Of a stretch of 64,000 bases of DNA, positions 24,647 through 34,148 are shown in pieces. Origin of the DNA: Rhodococcus sp. 14-2483-1-2 (GTDB lineage: Bacteria; Actinomycetota; Actinomycetes; Mycobacteriales; Mycobacteriaceae). Position 1 is the first letter of the stretch; each line of letters begins with the position of its first letter. The position numbers were made by a program, and so were the translations under genes. The notes beneath the pieces are model-generated. The model saw only the letters and a list, made by a program, of their open reading frames with translations. It did not search any database and was not told the DNA's origin. The stretch lies in NCBI RefSeq assembly GCF_002259405.1, contig NZ_NPFW01000022.1:682001-746000 (forward strand), in the 5' to 3' direction.

Positions 24647-27600
24647 TCGCTGCCGGCCTCTTCGCCCGTCGACCCCCCACCGATGACGACGAGCAGATCG
24701 CCGCCCTCCACCTGCTGCACGCCCGAGATCGCCAGCCGGGTCACCGAGCCGCCGCGAGGAGCGGTGATGGCAGCCTCCATCTTCATCGCCTCGATCGTGG
24801 CGATGGTGTCGCCGGCCGAGATCTTCTGTCCCTCTTCGACGGACAGTGTGACGACGCCTGCGAACGGTGCCGGAATGTGCCCGGAGTTCGATCGGTCCGC
24901 CTTCTCGACCGTGGGGGCCTCGCTGGAGATGGATCGGTCGCGCACCGACACCGGCCGCAACTGTCCGTTGAGAATGCACATCACGGTGCGCATGCCACGC
25001 TCGTCGGGATCGGAGATGGCCTCGAGCCCGATGAGCAGCTCGACGCCCTTCTCCAGTGCCACCCGATGCTCCTCGCCCTGCCGCAGCCCGTAGAAGAACT
25101 GATTGGCCGACAGCCGCGTCGTATCGCCGTACTTCTCGCGGTGGGCAGCGAGTTCGGCCGTGGGACCGGGGAACAGCAGACGGTTGAGTGTCTCGCGGCG
25201 CTGAGCCGACGTGCCGTCGAGGTTCTTCTCGTCCTCCTCGGTGAGCGGTGTCACCGGCTTGCCCTCTCCACGACCCTCCAACGCCTTCGTCCGCAACGGT
25301 TCCGGCCATCCGCCCGCAGGCGTGCCCAGATCACCGCGCAGGAATCCGATCACCGAATCGGGGATGTCGTAGCGGCCGGGATTCTCGGCGAATTCCTCGG
25401 CGGACGCCCCTGCACCGACCAGAGCCAGAGCCAGGTCGCCGACGACCTTCGAGCTCGGCGTCACCTTGGTCAATCGGCCCAACATGCGGTCGGCTGCAGC
25501 ATAATTGGCCTCGACGGTCTCGAACCGATCACCGAGACCAAGCGAAATAGCTTGCTGCCGTAGATTCGAGAGCTGTCCGCCGGGAATCTCGTGCGTGTAG
25601 ACGCGGCCCGTCGGTGCCGGCAGCCCGGACTCGAACGGCGCGTACACCTTTCGCACGGCCTCCCAGTACGGCTCCAGGTCGCAGACGGCCTGAAGATTCA
25701 GGCCGGTGTCAAGCTCCGTGTGCGCGGCAGCCGCCACGATCGCCGACAACGCAGGCTGGCTCGTGGTACCCGCCATCGCCGCGCTGGCACCGTCGACAGC
25801 GTCGGCCCCGGCCTCCCACGCGGCGAGGTACGTCGCGAGCTGACCACCGGGTGTGTCGTGCGTGTGTACGTGCACGGGCAGATCGAAGTTCGAGCGCAAC
25901 GCCGTCACCAGCGTCTTGGCTGCGGGTGCGCGGAGCAGTCCTGCCATGTCCTTGATGGCGAGCACGTGCGCGCCTGCGTCGACGATCTGCTCGGCCAACT
26001 TCAGGTAGTAGTCGAGGGTGTAGAGGTTCTCGTTCGGGTTCGACAGATCACCGGTGTAACTCAGTGCCACCTCGGCGAGCGCCGTACCGGTCTCGCGCAC
26101 GGCATCGATGGCCGGGCGCATCTGATCGACATTGTTGAGGGCGTCGAAGATACGGAAGATGTCGATGCCGGTGTCGGTGGCCTCGGCAACGAAGCTGCGG
26201 GTCACCTTCTCCGGATACGGGGTGTAGCCGACGGTGTTCCTGCCGCGCAGCAACATCTGAATTGCGATGTTCGGCACGGCCTCTCGCAGACTCGCCAGGC
26301 GCTCCCACGGATCCTCGTGCAGGAACCGCAGCGCCACATCGTACGTCGCACCGCCCCACGCCTCGATGGAGAGCAACTGCGGCGTCGTACGCGCCACGTA
26401 CGGGGCGACACCGAGCAGTCCGCTCGTCCGCACTCGCGTCGCCAACAACGACTGATGTGCGTCACGGAACGTGGTGTCGGTGACGCCGAGAGCTTTCTGG
26501 TTGCGCAGATCGCGGGCAAAACCCTCGGGCCCGAGCGCGAGCAGTCGTTGACGCGAACCGTCGGGAATCGGAGCCGAGAAGTCGACAGCGGGAAGCTTGT
26601 CGTGTGGGTACACCGGGGACGGACGCTCGCCGTGCGGCTTGTTGACCGTCACGTCGGCCAGGTAGGCGAGAATCTTCGTGCCGCGGTCGCCCGAGGATCG
26701 CGAGGTGAGCAGTTCCGGCCGCTCCTCGATGAACGAGGTGGTGACCCGGCCCGCGGTGAAGTCGGGATCGACCAGAACCGCTTGCAGGAACGGGATGTTC
26801 GTCGCGACACCGCGAATCCTGAACTCCGCCAACGCTCGTCGGGCCCGCGCCACGGCGGTGTCGAAGTCGCGGCCGCGGCAGGTGAGCTTGACGAGCATGG
26901 AATCGAAGTACGCGCCGACCTCCGCGCCCAGCGTGGTTCCGCCGTCGAGACGCACGCCCGCACCGCCCGGTGTGCGGTACGCAGTGATGCGTCCGACGTC
27001 CGGCCGGAATCCGTTCGCCGGATCCTCGGTGGTGATGCGGCACTGCAGCGCCGCACCGCGCAGCACGATGTTCTCCTGCTGCAGACCCAGATCCGCGAGC
27101 GTCTCACCCGAGGCGATCCGCAGCTGGGACTGCACCAGATCCACATCGGTCACCTCTTCGGTGACGGTGTGCTCCACCTGAATTCGAGGGTTCATCTCGA
27201 TGAAGACGTGATTGCCACGGGTGTCGAGCAGAAACTCGACGGTCCCGGCGCACGAGTAGCCGATCTGCTTCGCGAACGCGACGGCGTCGGCGCAGATCTT
27301 CTCACGCAATCCTTCGGGCAGGTTGGGAGCCGGAGCGAGCTCGATGACCTTCTGATGCCGACGCTGCACACTGCAGTCGCGCTCGAACAGGTGCACCACG
27401 TTGCCCTGGCCGTCGGCGAGGATCTGAACCTCGATGTGCCGAGGATCGATCACGGCCTGCTCGAGGAACACCGTCGGATCACCGAGGGCCGATTCGGCCT
27501 CGCGCGCAGCAGCTTCGATGGATTCGCGCAGCTGCTCGGGCTCGGCCACTCGGCGCATACCTCGACCACCGCCACCGGCGACCGCCTTGACGAACAACGG

Positions 27601-28059
27601 GAACGTCATCGTCTCGGACGCCGCGACGAGCTCGTCCACATCGGACGACGGGTCCGACGACGCCAGTACAGGAAGCCCTGCGGCCTTGGCGGCCGCGATG
27701 GCCCGCGCCTTGTTACCGGTCAGTTCGAGCACGTCGGCCGACGGGCCGACGAAGGTGATGCCCGCCTCGGCACACGCCGCGGCCAGATCCGGGTTCTCGG
27801 AAAGGAATCCGTACCCGGGATACACCGCGTCCGCACCACTGCGCTTGGCAGCGGCGACGATCTCCTCGACCGAGAGATACGCGCGAACAGGATGCCCCTT
27901 CTCCCCGATCTGATACGCCTCGTCGGCCTTCGTCCGGTGCACCGAGTTCCGGTCCTCGAACGGGAACACCGCAACGGTCGAGGCCCCGAGTTCGTAGGAG
28001 GCGCGGAAGGCGCGGATGGCGATTTCACCGCGGTTGGCAACCAAAACTTTGGAGAACAT
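24643..28059 (-). CDS. pyc: Pyruvate carboxylase
   Basis: A single 1138-residue polypeptide that makes oxaloacetate from pyruvate and bicarbonate for anaplerosis. The N-terminal biotin carboxylase starts MFSKVLVANRGEIAIR, with ATP-grasp GGGGRGMR near 165 and EMNPRIQVEHTVTE near 290. The carboxyltransferase barrel has GVTDTTFRDAHQSLLATR and VHVHTHDTPGG. The C-terminal biotinyl domain has EAMKMEAAI with the biotinylated lysine. Homotetrameric single-chain type. It probably shares a transcript with rsmD. Confidence 0.97.
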   Translation of the reverse strand: MFSKVLVANRGEIAIRAFRASYELGASTVAVFPFEDRNSVHRTKADEAYQIGEKGHPVRAYLSVEEIVAAAKRSGADAVYPGYGFLSENPDLAAACAEAGITFVGPSADVLELTGNKARAIAAAKAAGLPVLASSDPSSDVDELVAASETMTFPLFVKAVAGGGGRGMRRVAEPEQLRESIEAAAREAESALGDPTVFLEQAVIDPRHIEVQILADGQGNVVHLFERDCSVQRRHQKVIELAPAPNLPEGLREKICADAVAFAKQIGYSCAGTVEFLLDTRGNHVFIEMNPRIQVEHTVTEEVTDVDLVQSQLRIASGETLADLGLQQENIVLRGAALQCRITTEDPANGFRPDVGRITAYRTPGGAGVRLDGGTTLGAEVGAYFDSMLVKLTCRGRDFDTAVARARRALAEFRIRGVATNIPFLQAVLVDPDFTAGRVTTSFIEERPELLTSRSSGDRGTKILAYLADVTVNKPHGERPSPVYPHDKLPAVDFSAPIPDGSRQRLLALGPEGFARDLRNQKALGVTDTTFRDAHQSLLATRVRTSGLLGVAPYVARTTPQLLSIEAWGGATYDVALRFLHEDPWERLASLREAVPNIAIQMLLRGRNTVGYTPYPEKVTRSFVAEATDTGIDIFRIFDALNNVDQMRPAIDAVRETGTALAEVALSYTGDLSNPNENLYTLDYYLKLAEQIVDAGAHVLAIKDMAGLLRAPAAKTLVTALRSNFDLPVHVHTHDTPGGQLATYLAAWEAGADAVDGASAAMAGTTSQPALSAIVAAAAHTELDTGLNLQAVCDLEPYWEAVRKVYAPFESGLPAPTGRVYTHEIPGGQLSNLRQQAISLGLGDRFETVEANYAAADRMLGRLTKVTPSSKVVGDLALALVGAGASAEEFAENPGRYDIPDSVIGFLRGDLGTPAGGWPEPLRTKALEGRGEGKPVTPLTEEDEKNLDGTSAQRRETLNRLLFPGPTAELAAHREKYGDTTRLSANQFFYGLRQGEEHRVALEKGVELLIGLEAISDPDERGMRTVMCILNGQLRPVSVRDRSISSEAPTVEKADRSNSGHIPAPFAGVVTLSVEEGQKISAGDTIATIEAMKMEAAITAPRGGSVTRLAISGVQQVEGGDLLVVIGGGSTGEEAGSE

Positions 28060-28183
28060 TGGCTCAACTTACCCGGCAGCGTGAGCCACCGAGGTGTACT
28101 GATCTCACCATTCGGGACGAATTGCTCGAATCGGCCGACTGAAACGGTGCAGTGAGTCCCTACGCCGTTCCTGATCGTTCCCG

Positions 28184-28239
28184 GTCGTTCCTGCAGGCTC
28201 CACTCCTGCCTTCCCCGGTCGTTCCTGCAGGCTCCACTC
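28184..28239 (-). repeat. Spaced repeat pair, locus 3
   Basis: Two identical 22-bp copies on the minus strand span 28184-28205 and 28218-28239, a 34-bp period. They match locus 1 exactly in their core and lie eight bases after the recG stop, in the gap before pyc. A partial GGAACG-type echo continues toward 28165. Confidence 0.85.
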
Positions 28240-28247
28240 CTACCCCG

Positions 28248-30524
28248 TCAGGACTTCTGCAAATAGTCGACTCGATCCGATCGCCAGGCCGACCGCATCA
28301 TCGACGCAATGCCGGGATCGTTCGCCAGCGACGGGTCCCGCGCGAACAGAGACCGTGCGCAGTCCTGTGCGTCGGCGATGATGTCCTCGTCGTCGATGAA
28401 CGAGAGCAGCCGCAGTCCGCTGACCGTGCCCGACTGTGCAGCTCCGAGAACGTCGCCCTCGCGACGAGTGGCCAGATCCAGCTTGGCCAACTCGAAACCG
28501 TCGTTGGTGGCCGCCACCGCCTCCAGCCGGGCGAAGGAGCCACCCGCGGGGCTGAGATAGCTGATCATGATGCACAGGCCCTGGTGCCCGCCTCGGCCGA
28601 TCCGGCCTCGCAACTGATGCAGTTGGCTCACGCCGAATCGGTCCGCATCCATGATGACCATGACCGTCGCGTTGGGAACGTCCACGCCCACTTCGACCAC
28701 CGTGGTGCAGACGAGCACGTCGATCTCTCCGGAGTTGAACTCGGACATCGTGATGTCCTTGTCGTCTCCCGACAGTCGCCCGTGCAGCAGCCCCACGCGC
28801 AGATCGTGCATCGGCCCGGTGGAGAGGGTCTCGTACAGGTCCACCGCAGCCGTCGTCTCGGGGCCGTCCTCCGCGCTCGCGGTCTTCTTCTTCGCGGCGC
28901 TCTTCTTCCCGTTCTCCGCGTCCTCGTCGTCGCCGATGCGGGAGCACACCACGTAGGCCTGGCGACCCGCTGCCACTTCCTCGTGAATACGCTGCCACGC
29001 TCGATCGACCCAGCCCGGTTTGCTCCTGGCGGGTACGACGTTGCTGACGATGGGCGATCGGCCGCGGGGCAGTTCGGTGAGCACCGACGTCTCGAGGTCA
29101 CCCAGTGTCGACATCGCGATGGTGCGCGGGATGGGGGTCGCGGTCATCACCAGCAAGTGCGGACTGGTGTTGTCGCGAGCTTTCGCGCGCAACGCATCTC
29201 GTTGCTCGACGCCGAACCTGTGTTGTTCGTCGACGACGACCATGGCGAGATCGAGGAATTCCACTCGGTCCTCGATCAGGGCGTGGGTACCGATCACGAT
29301 GCCCGCGTCACCGGTGACGGCATCGAGCAGGGCGGACCGCTTGGCCGCCGTGGACATCGAGCCGGTCAACAAGGCGACCTTGGTCGCCAACTCGTGCGAT
29401 CCGAGTTCCCCACCGGCCGCGAGGCTCCCGAGCATCGACCGAATCGAGCGCGCGTGTTGGGAGGCGAGAACCTCCGTCGGTGCCAGCAGCGCACACTGAT
29501 GTCCGGCATCGATCACCTGCAGCATCGCCCGCAGTGCGACGATCGTCTTGCCCGAGCCGACCTCACCCTGCAACAGCCGCGACATCGGATGCGGTGCCGA
29601 CAGATCGTGGGCGATCTCGGCTGCGACCTGGTGCTGGCCGGCCGTCAACTCGAACGGCAGACGCCGATCGAACTCGGCGGCGATACCGTCGGTGATCGGT
29701 GGGCATCGCGCTGCCACCCGGGTGGATGCGTCGCGTCGGCGATCGGCGAGGACGAGTTGAACGGCGAGCGCCTCGTCGAACTTGAGCCGCTCGCGCGCGG
29801 AGTCCTTGTCCTGTGCGGTGTCCGGGAAATGGACCGACCGCAGCGCGGTGTCGATGTCGACGAGACCGCGTTGCGCACGGACCGACTCGGGCAGCGGATC
29901 GACCACGTCGTCGAGCTGGTCGAGCACCTGCCGCACGCAGCGCATGAAGGTCCAGCTCTCGACGTCCTTCGCGGCCGGATAGATGGGCACGAATGCTCGA
30001 TCGAACACCGACATGTCGACGGCACCGGACGAATCGACGGAACCACGAGCGAGTCCGGCCAGGGTGCCGCCGCCGACGATTCGCCCTGCGGGCACGACGG
30101 CACCGTCGTTGTCGTCTCCGCCGAGAATCACGTAACTGGGGTGCGTCAGATTCCAGCGCTTGCCGAAGTACTTGACCTTGCCCGAGAACATTCCTCGGCG
30201 ACCGGGTACCAGAACGTGCTTGAGCTTGTGCGGGCTGAAGAAGGTGGCGTCGATCCGCTGTCCGTCGGCGGCGAGTGTCACTGCGAGGAACTGACCGTTG
30301 CGGTTCTTCATCGAGCGCAGCGTCGCGGACTCGATCGTGGCGACGATGGTGATGTGCTCGCCCTCGGGCAGCTCCTTCTCCCCCAGCTCCGAACCGTGAG
30401 TCATGTAGCGGTGCGGATAGTGCCGAAGCAGGTCCTCGACGGTGTGAATACCGAAGACGTCTGCCAGCGGCGTCGCCGCCGCGGCTCCGAGGATGTGATC
30501 GAGCCGGTCCACCAGCGTTGCCAT
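28248..30524 (-). CDS. recG: ATP-dependent DNA helicase RecG
   Basis: A 758-residue branch-migration helicase for stalled forks and Holliday junctions. An N-terminal OB-fold wedge domain comes first (GEHITIVATIESATLRSMKN). The helicase motifs are LLQGEVGSGKTIVALRA, VVDEQHRFGVEQRDALR (DEQH), MTATPIPRTIAM and, later, QLRGRIGRGGHQG. The ATG at 30524 gives a normal length. One oddity is a Lys/Ala/Glu-rich insertion (ENGKKSAAKKKTASAEDG) between the helicase lobes' motifs IV-V region, which looks like a flexible loop. Confidence 0.96.
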   Translation of the reverse strand: MATLVDRLDHILGAAAATPLADVFGIHTVEDLLRHYPHRYMTHGSELGEKELPEGEHITIVATIESATLRSMKNRNGQFLAVTLAADGQRIDATFFSPHKLKHVLVPGRRGMFSGKVKYFGKRWNLTHPSYVILGGDDNDGAVVPAGRIVGGGTLAGLARGSVDSSGAVDMSVFDRAFVPIYPAAKDVESWTFMRCVRQVLDQLDDVVDPLPESVRAQRGLVDIDTALRSVHFPDTAQDKDSARERLKFDEALAVQLVLADRRRDASTRVAARCPPITDGIAAEFDRRLPFELTAGQHQVAAEIAHDLSAPHPMSRLLQGEVGSGKTIVALRAMLQVIDAGHQCALLAPTEVLASQHARSIRSMLGSLAAGGELGSHELATKVALLTGSMSTAAKRSALLDAVTGDAGIVIGTHALIEDRVEFLDLAMVVVDEQHRFGVEQRDALRAKARDNTSPHLLVMTATPIPRTIAMSTLGDLETSVLTELPRGRSPIVSNVVPARSKPGWVDRAWQRIHEEVAAGRQAYVVCSRIGDDEDAENGKKSAAKKKTASAEDGPETTAAVDLYETLSTGPMHDLRVGLLHGRLSGDDKDITMSEFNSGEIDVLVCTTVVEVGVDVPNATVMVIMDADRFGVSQLHQLRGRIGRGGHQGLCIMISYLSPAGGSFARLEAVAATNDGFELAKLDLATRREGDVLGAAQSGTVSGLRLLSFIDDEDIIADAQDCARSLFARDPSLANDPGIASMMRSAWRSDRVDYLQKS

Positions 30525-30537
30525 TGTCCGAGATTCC

Positions 30538-32211
30538 CTATTCCACTCCGAATTGCACGAGATCCCCCGGCTGCCCACCTGTATAGACCACCACGTCGAC
30601 TCCGGGATGTGCGCCGGCCACGTACTCGGCCAGCCGATCACCGAAGTCCTCCGAGGCCTGGGCCCCGACGAGCACTGTCACCATCTCCCCGCCCGTGGCC
30701 AGGAGCTGATCGAGCAGCCGGCACCCCGCATCGAGCGGACGAGCGGCGACGATCACCACCTCCTGCCCTGCGAGCCCGATGCAGTCTCCCGGCTCGCACG
30801 TGCCGACCCACGTCAGGGATCGCTCCTGGGCGATACGCAGTGAACCCCACCTCGTGCCCGCCGCCGCCTCGGACATCGTGAACGCGTCGTCGACCGCAGC
30901 CCTGGCGGCATCGTGCACCGCGAGTGCGGCCAACCCCTGCACCATCGCCGAGCACGGCAACATCACGACGTCTTTGCCGTCTGCTCGGGCAGCTGCGCCG
31001 ACGGCTACGAGTTCCTGCGCGGACAACGCGCCGTTCGGCAACACCAACACCTCGCGATGCTTCATCCCGACGATCGCTCGATGCAGCACCGAGGACTCGA
31101 TCGCCTCGTCGCACCGCACCACCGTCGCGCCTTCCTGAACGTAGAGATCCGCAGCACCGTCACCGGCCACCAGCGCCAAAATATCGCGACCGACCGACAA
31201 CTCTGCTCCGTCGTGCGCTTCGGGGCTCACCGCTCCGGCCGGCTCGGCGAATCCGAAACACGAGATCCGCACTCCGCGAACATCTCCGGCAGCGATTCCG
31301 AGTTCGACGGCACCGCCGGGGTCGGCGGTGTGTACGTGCGCGGACCAGGCCCCGGAACCGTCACCGGCGACCACGACCGAATCACCGATGTCGGCCAGGG
31401 CCCGGCGAAGCTCCGCCGCCCCCGCATCGTTCTGGCCGTGCACGACGTAGACCACCTCATACCCGAGAGGGCGACCCGTTGCGTACCCCGGCTCGGGTGC
31501 ACCGTCGCAGTCCGACGAGACGTTCGACGCATCGCCCACCGTCCGGCGTTCGTGCTCGTGTGGGCGACGGTATCGCCGGCGCGGTGGAGTGCGGCCGATC
31601 ACCACCTCCACGAGCGCATCGATGATCACCGAGAGACCGAGAGCGCCTGCGTCCACGACCCCCGCCTCCCGGAGTTCGGCGAGTTGGTCCGTCGTGCTGT
31701 CGACCGCACGAGCGGTGGCCTCGGCGATGTCGACCACCAGAGTGGCGAGGCCGACATTGGCATCGTGGGCGGAGGCCTCGCGATCGGCGGCGGCCAGAAC
31801 GGTGAGCATCGTGCCCTCGACGGGAACGCTGACCGCTCCCGCAACCAGGACTTTCGCGCGTCGCAACATGGCCTGGACCGACACCGTGTCCAACGGGCCG
31901 TCGGCCGAGGCCTCGGCGACAGCGCGCAAGAGTTGGGACACGATCACTCCCGAGTTGCCCCGCGCACCCGCGACCGCCCCCACGGCCAGTGCCCGCCCGA
32001 TCGCGCGGGCGTCCGCCGTGGGCCCGGCTGCACGCATCGACTCCACCGCGGCACGGAAGGTGAACATGAGATTGGTGCCGGTATCCGAGTCGGGGATGGG
32101 GAACACGTTGAGTGCATCGATCTCGTCGCACCGCGCGGTCAGGGAATCGACGCAGCGGTAGGCCCACCGTCGCAGAGCTGCGGCATCGATCGATTCGAGA
32201 ACGTCGACCAC
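30538..32211 (-). CDS. DAK2 (DhaL)-domain protein, FakA/YloV-like
   Basis: A 557-residue protein. The N-terminal DhaL kinase domain has ALNVFPIPDSDTGTNLMFTF with the ADP/Mg-binding aspartates. The middle and C-terminal parts resemble the FakA-like regulatory domains, with GYEVVYVVHGQ and a final EYVAGAHPGVDVVVYTGGQPGD. Its location 13 bases before recG matches Rv2974c/Rv2975c, which appear split there. Fatty-acid kinase activity with FakB partners is the best guess, but no fakB is nearby. The GTG at 32211 reads MVDVLESID. Confidence 0.85.
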   Translation of the reverse strand: MVDVLESIDAAALRRWAYRCVDSLTARCDEIDALNVFPIPDSDTGTNLMFTFRAAVESMRAAGPTADARAIGRALAVGAVAGARGNSGVIVSQLLRAVAEASADGPLDTVSVQAMLRRAKVLVAGAVSVPVEGTMLTVLAAADREASAHDANVGLATLVVDIAEATARAVDSTTDQLAELREAGVVDAGALGLSVIIDALVEVVIGRTPPRRRYRRPHEHERRTVGDASNVSSDCDGAPEPGYATGRPLGYEVVYVVHGQNDAGAAELRRALADIGDSVVVAGDGSGAWSAHVHTADPGGAVELGIAAGDVRGVRISCFGFAEPAGAVSPEAHDGAELSVGRDILALVAGDGAADLYVQEGATVVRCDEAIESSVLHRAIVGMKHREVLVLPNGALSAQELVAVGAAARADGKDVVMLPCSAMVQGLAALAVHDAARAAVDDAFTMSEAAAGTRWGSLRIAQERSLTWVGTCEPGDCIGLAGQEVVIVAARPLDAGCRLLDQLLATGGEMVTVLVGAQASEDFGDRLAEYVAGAHPGVDVVVYTGGQPGDLVQFGVE

Positions 32212-32343
32212 CTCGAGCAGCCTCCCCCCGCGTCACACACGCCACCTCGTCCGAACTCCCTCGCGGACAGTGCCCGAAGCTTAGTCGGGCATGATCGGTG
32301 GCGCGCCTTCCGTGAGCCCTCACGCAGCGTCTGCCGTGGCGGT

Positions 32344-32372
32344 TTGGTGATTGCGTGCGACGCCGCTATTCT
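32344..32372 (+). promoter_or_regulatory. Candidate SigA-type promoter for rpmB
   Basis: TTGGTG at 32344-32349 and TATTCT at 32367-32372, separated by 17 bp, point toward rpmB. This would give a leader of roughly 110 bases. No other good promoter match was noted in this gap. Confidence 0.45.
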
Positions 32373-32487
32373 TGCAGGGTTGCCTCGAGGCGATCTTCAC
32401 GCATTGCAATCTTTGCATCTGCTCGTAGTTCGTTTCGATGTCTTCGACCACATGTATCGATCAACATCTATCAAGGAGTTCGCGACT

Positions 32488-32679
32488 ATGGCTGCCGTCT
32501 GCGACGTATGCGCCAAGGGGCCCGGCTTCGGTAAGTCGGTCTCGCACTCGCACCGACGGACCAACCGTCGTTGGAACCCGAATATCCAGACCGTTCACGC
32601 TCAGGTTGCGCCTGGTAACTCCAAGCGCATGAACGTGTGCACCTCCTGCTTGAAGGCAGGCAAGGTGGTCCGGGGCTGA
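32488..32679 (+). CDS. rpmB: 50S ribosomal protein L28, zinc-binding form
   Basis: A 63-residue L28: MAAVCDVCAKGPGFGKSVSH, RRTNRRWNPNIQ and VCTSCLKAGKVVRG. Two CxxC pairs show it is the zinc-binding variety. AAGGAG lies nine bases before the ATG. It is monocistronic, divergent from the DAK gene and followed by a strong hairpin. The single gene is embedded in long false reading frames in other phases. Confidence 0.96.
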   Translation: MAAVCDVCAKGPGFGKSVSHSHRRTNRRWNPNIQTVHAQVAPGNSKRMNVCTSCLKAGKVVRG

Positions 32680-32728
32680 TTTCGGCCTCGCTCTTCGATT
32701 TCCTCCACGGCCTCGACTGCGTGCGAGC

Positions 32729-32766
32729 ACTGTGCCCCGCCCCCGATCTCGGAGGCGGGGCACAGT
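32729..32766 (+). terminator. Rho-independent-like terminator after rpmB
   Basis: A perfect 13-bp stem (ACTGTGCCCCGCC with GGCGGGGCACAGT) and a 12-base loop begins 49 bases after the rpmB stop. It separates rpmB from the VanY cassette. Confidence 0.8.
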
Positions 32767-32882
32767 CGTGTGAGCTTCCGTTTCGGTTCCGTTCCGTACT
32801 GTTACACAACCGGTCGGGACCGTGACGAATACGGCGAATCACGGGCACCGGCCGGTGACACCGGCCGAGCAGTCTCGAACGC

Positions 32883-33449
32883 ATGGCGACAACACGCACA
32901 CTCCTCGTCACGGCGCTCGCAGCGCTGACGCTCACGGCATGCTCGAACGCAGAGCCCGATACGCCGACGGCCGCGCACTACCTGGCCAGTCAGCCCGACT
33001 CGGGGCCGGCCGGCGGTGAGATAGACGACCGGATAGGCCTCGACAACACCGATCTTCCCGCACTCGCCCGTCTCGACCGCGGCCTGCTGATGGCACTGCA
33101 GTCCGCTGCTGCGGATGCGACATCGTCCGGGGTGGATGTGTACGTCACCTCCGGATGGCGTTCCGCGTCGTACCAGCAACGCTTGTTCGACGAGGCCGTA
33201 ACCCGCTACGGCAGCACCGACGAAGCAAGACGCTGGGTGCAGACACCCAACAATTCCAAGCATGTCACCGGACGGGCGGTGGATGTCGGACCGACGGACG
33301 CCGCCGACTGGATGATCCGACACGGCAGCGACTACGGCCTGTGCCAGACCTATGCCAACGAAATGTGGCACTTCGAGATGGCGACCAGTGCGGGCGGCAC
33401 CTGCCCGGCCCCACTCGACGACCCATCCGAAGAACGATCGGAGGGCTGA
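32883..33449 (+). CDS. M15B (VanY-type) D,D-carboxypeptidase-like lipoprotein
   Basis: A 188-residue lipoprotein. The signal peptide ends at the lipobox LTLTAC (Cys20). The catalytic domain has YVTSGWRSASYQQRL, SKHVTGRAVDVG with the first His and Asp zinc ligands, and NEMWHFEM with the catalytic Glu and third ligand His. Such enzymes trim the terminal D-Ala of peptidoglycan stem peptides. It begins a four-gene plus-strand set with a PAP2 protein and a two-component system. No strong ribosome site precedes the ATG; a 12-bp palindrome lies 25 bases upstream. Vancomycin relevance is only an analogy. Confidence 0.83.
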   Translation: MATTRTLLVTALAALTLTACSNAEPDTPTAAHYLASQPDSGPAGGEIDDRIGLDNTDLPALARLDRGLLMALQSAAADATSSGVDVYVTSGWRSASYQQRLFDEAVTRYGSTDEARRWVQTPNNSKHVTGRAVDVGPTDAADWMIRHGSDYGLCQTYANEMWHFEMATSAGGTCPAPLDDPSEERSEG

Positions 33450-33451
33450 CA

Positions 33452-34096
33452 ATGACACGGGTCGAACCGAGGCGACTTGTCGCCGCTCTCGTACTGCTGA
33501 ACCTTGGAGTCCTCGTCTACTGCCTGTGCGTGTTGACGACCACAGGCCAAACCGTGGATCAGAGGCTGATGGTGAGCGCCGAATCACTGTCCGGTGACCT
33601 CGCCGAGATCTGCGCCGACTTCGTCGAACTCGTCGCACCGGTCTCGGCCGCAGGAGCGGTTCTCGTCGTATGCCTGATCGCCTGGCGCGGCAACAGGATT
33701 GCCCTTGCGCTGCGAGCAGGAATCATGACGCTCGGACCGATCGCGACGGCCTGGATTCTGAAGTACTCGCTCGATCGACCGAACCTCGATGGCCTCGTCC
33801 AGCACAACTCCTTTCCCAGCGGCACCCTCACCTGCGTCACCGCTGTCGTCTGTGCGGTATACCTCGCGTCCGCTCACCGCTGGCGGATCGTCGTCGCGAT
33901 CAACGGTGCACTGCTCATCGTCGGAACTGCTGTGTCGGTCGTCGTCCTGAAATGGCACCGCCCCAGTGACGCCCTCGGCGCGCTGCTGCTCGTCGGGTGC
34001 TATGCCCTGGCGGTCTCCGCATTTCCGATCAGGATCTCCGCGCCCCGATATTCGACGCTGGCCGACCCCGGCAACGAACGTCTCGCGCAGGTGTGA
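33452..34096 (+). CDS. PAP2-superfamily membrane protein with degenerate active site
   Basis: A 214-residue protein of about six membrane helices, starting two bases after the VanY stop. The PAP2 phosphatase frame is recognisable: LKYSLDRPN, NSFPSGTLTCVTAVV and KWHRPSDALGA. However, motif 2 has PSGT where the catalytic PSGH is expected, and motif 3 lacks the conserved Arg while keeping His and Asp. It may be catalytically altered or a binding protein for lipid-linked carriers. Its location next to a carboxypeptidase suggests undecaprenyl phosphate metabolism, by inference. Confidence 0.75.
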   Translation: MTRVEPRRLVAALVLLNLGVLVYCLCVLTTTGQTVDQRLMVSAESLSGDLAEICADFVELVAPVSAAGAVLVVCLIAWRGNRIALALRAGIMTLGPIATAWILKYSLDRPNLDGLVQHNSFPSGTLTCVTAVVCAVYLASAHRWRIVVAINGALLIVGTAVSVVVLKWHRPSDALGALLLVGCYALAVSAFPIRISAPRYSTLADPGNERLAQV

Positions 34097-34148
34097 GCCC
34101 TGTACCCTTGGCCGACCGCGATTGCCCCTACTACACGAGGTCCTCGAC

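Noticed and set aside
25591..28155. 854-codon plus-strand open frame over pyc
   Set aside because: It is the antisense shadow of pyruvate carboxylase, with Arg/Gly/Asp-rich low-complexity protein and no domain. The minus-strand frame has all enzyme motifs.
7891..28239. Paired repeats as CRISPR arrays
   Set aside because: Each locus has only two copies, spacers are 11-12 bases and no cas genes are near.
28152..30881. 909-codon plus-strand open frame over recG
   Set aside because: Antisense shadow; RecG motifs are on the other strand.
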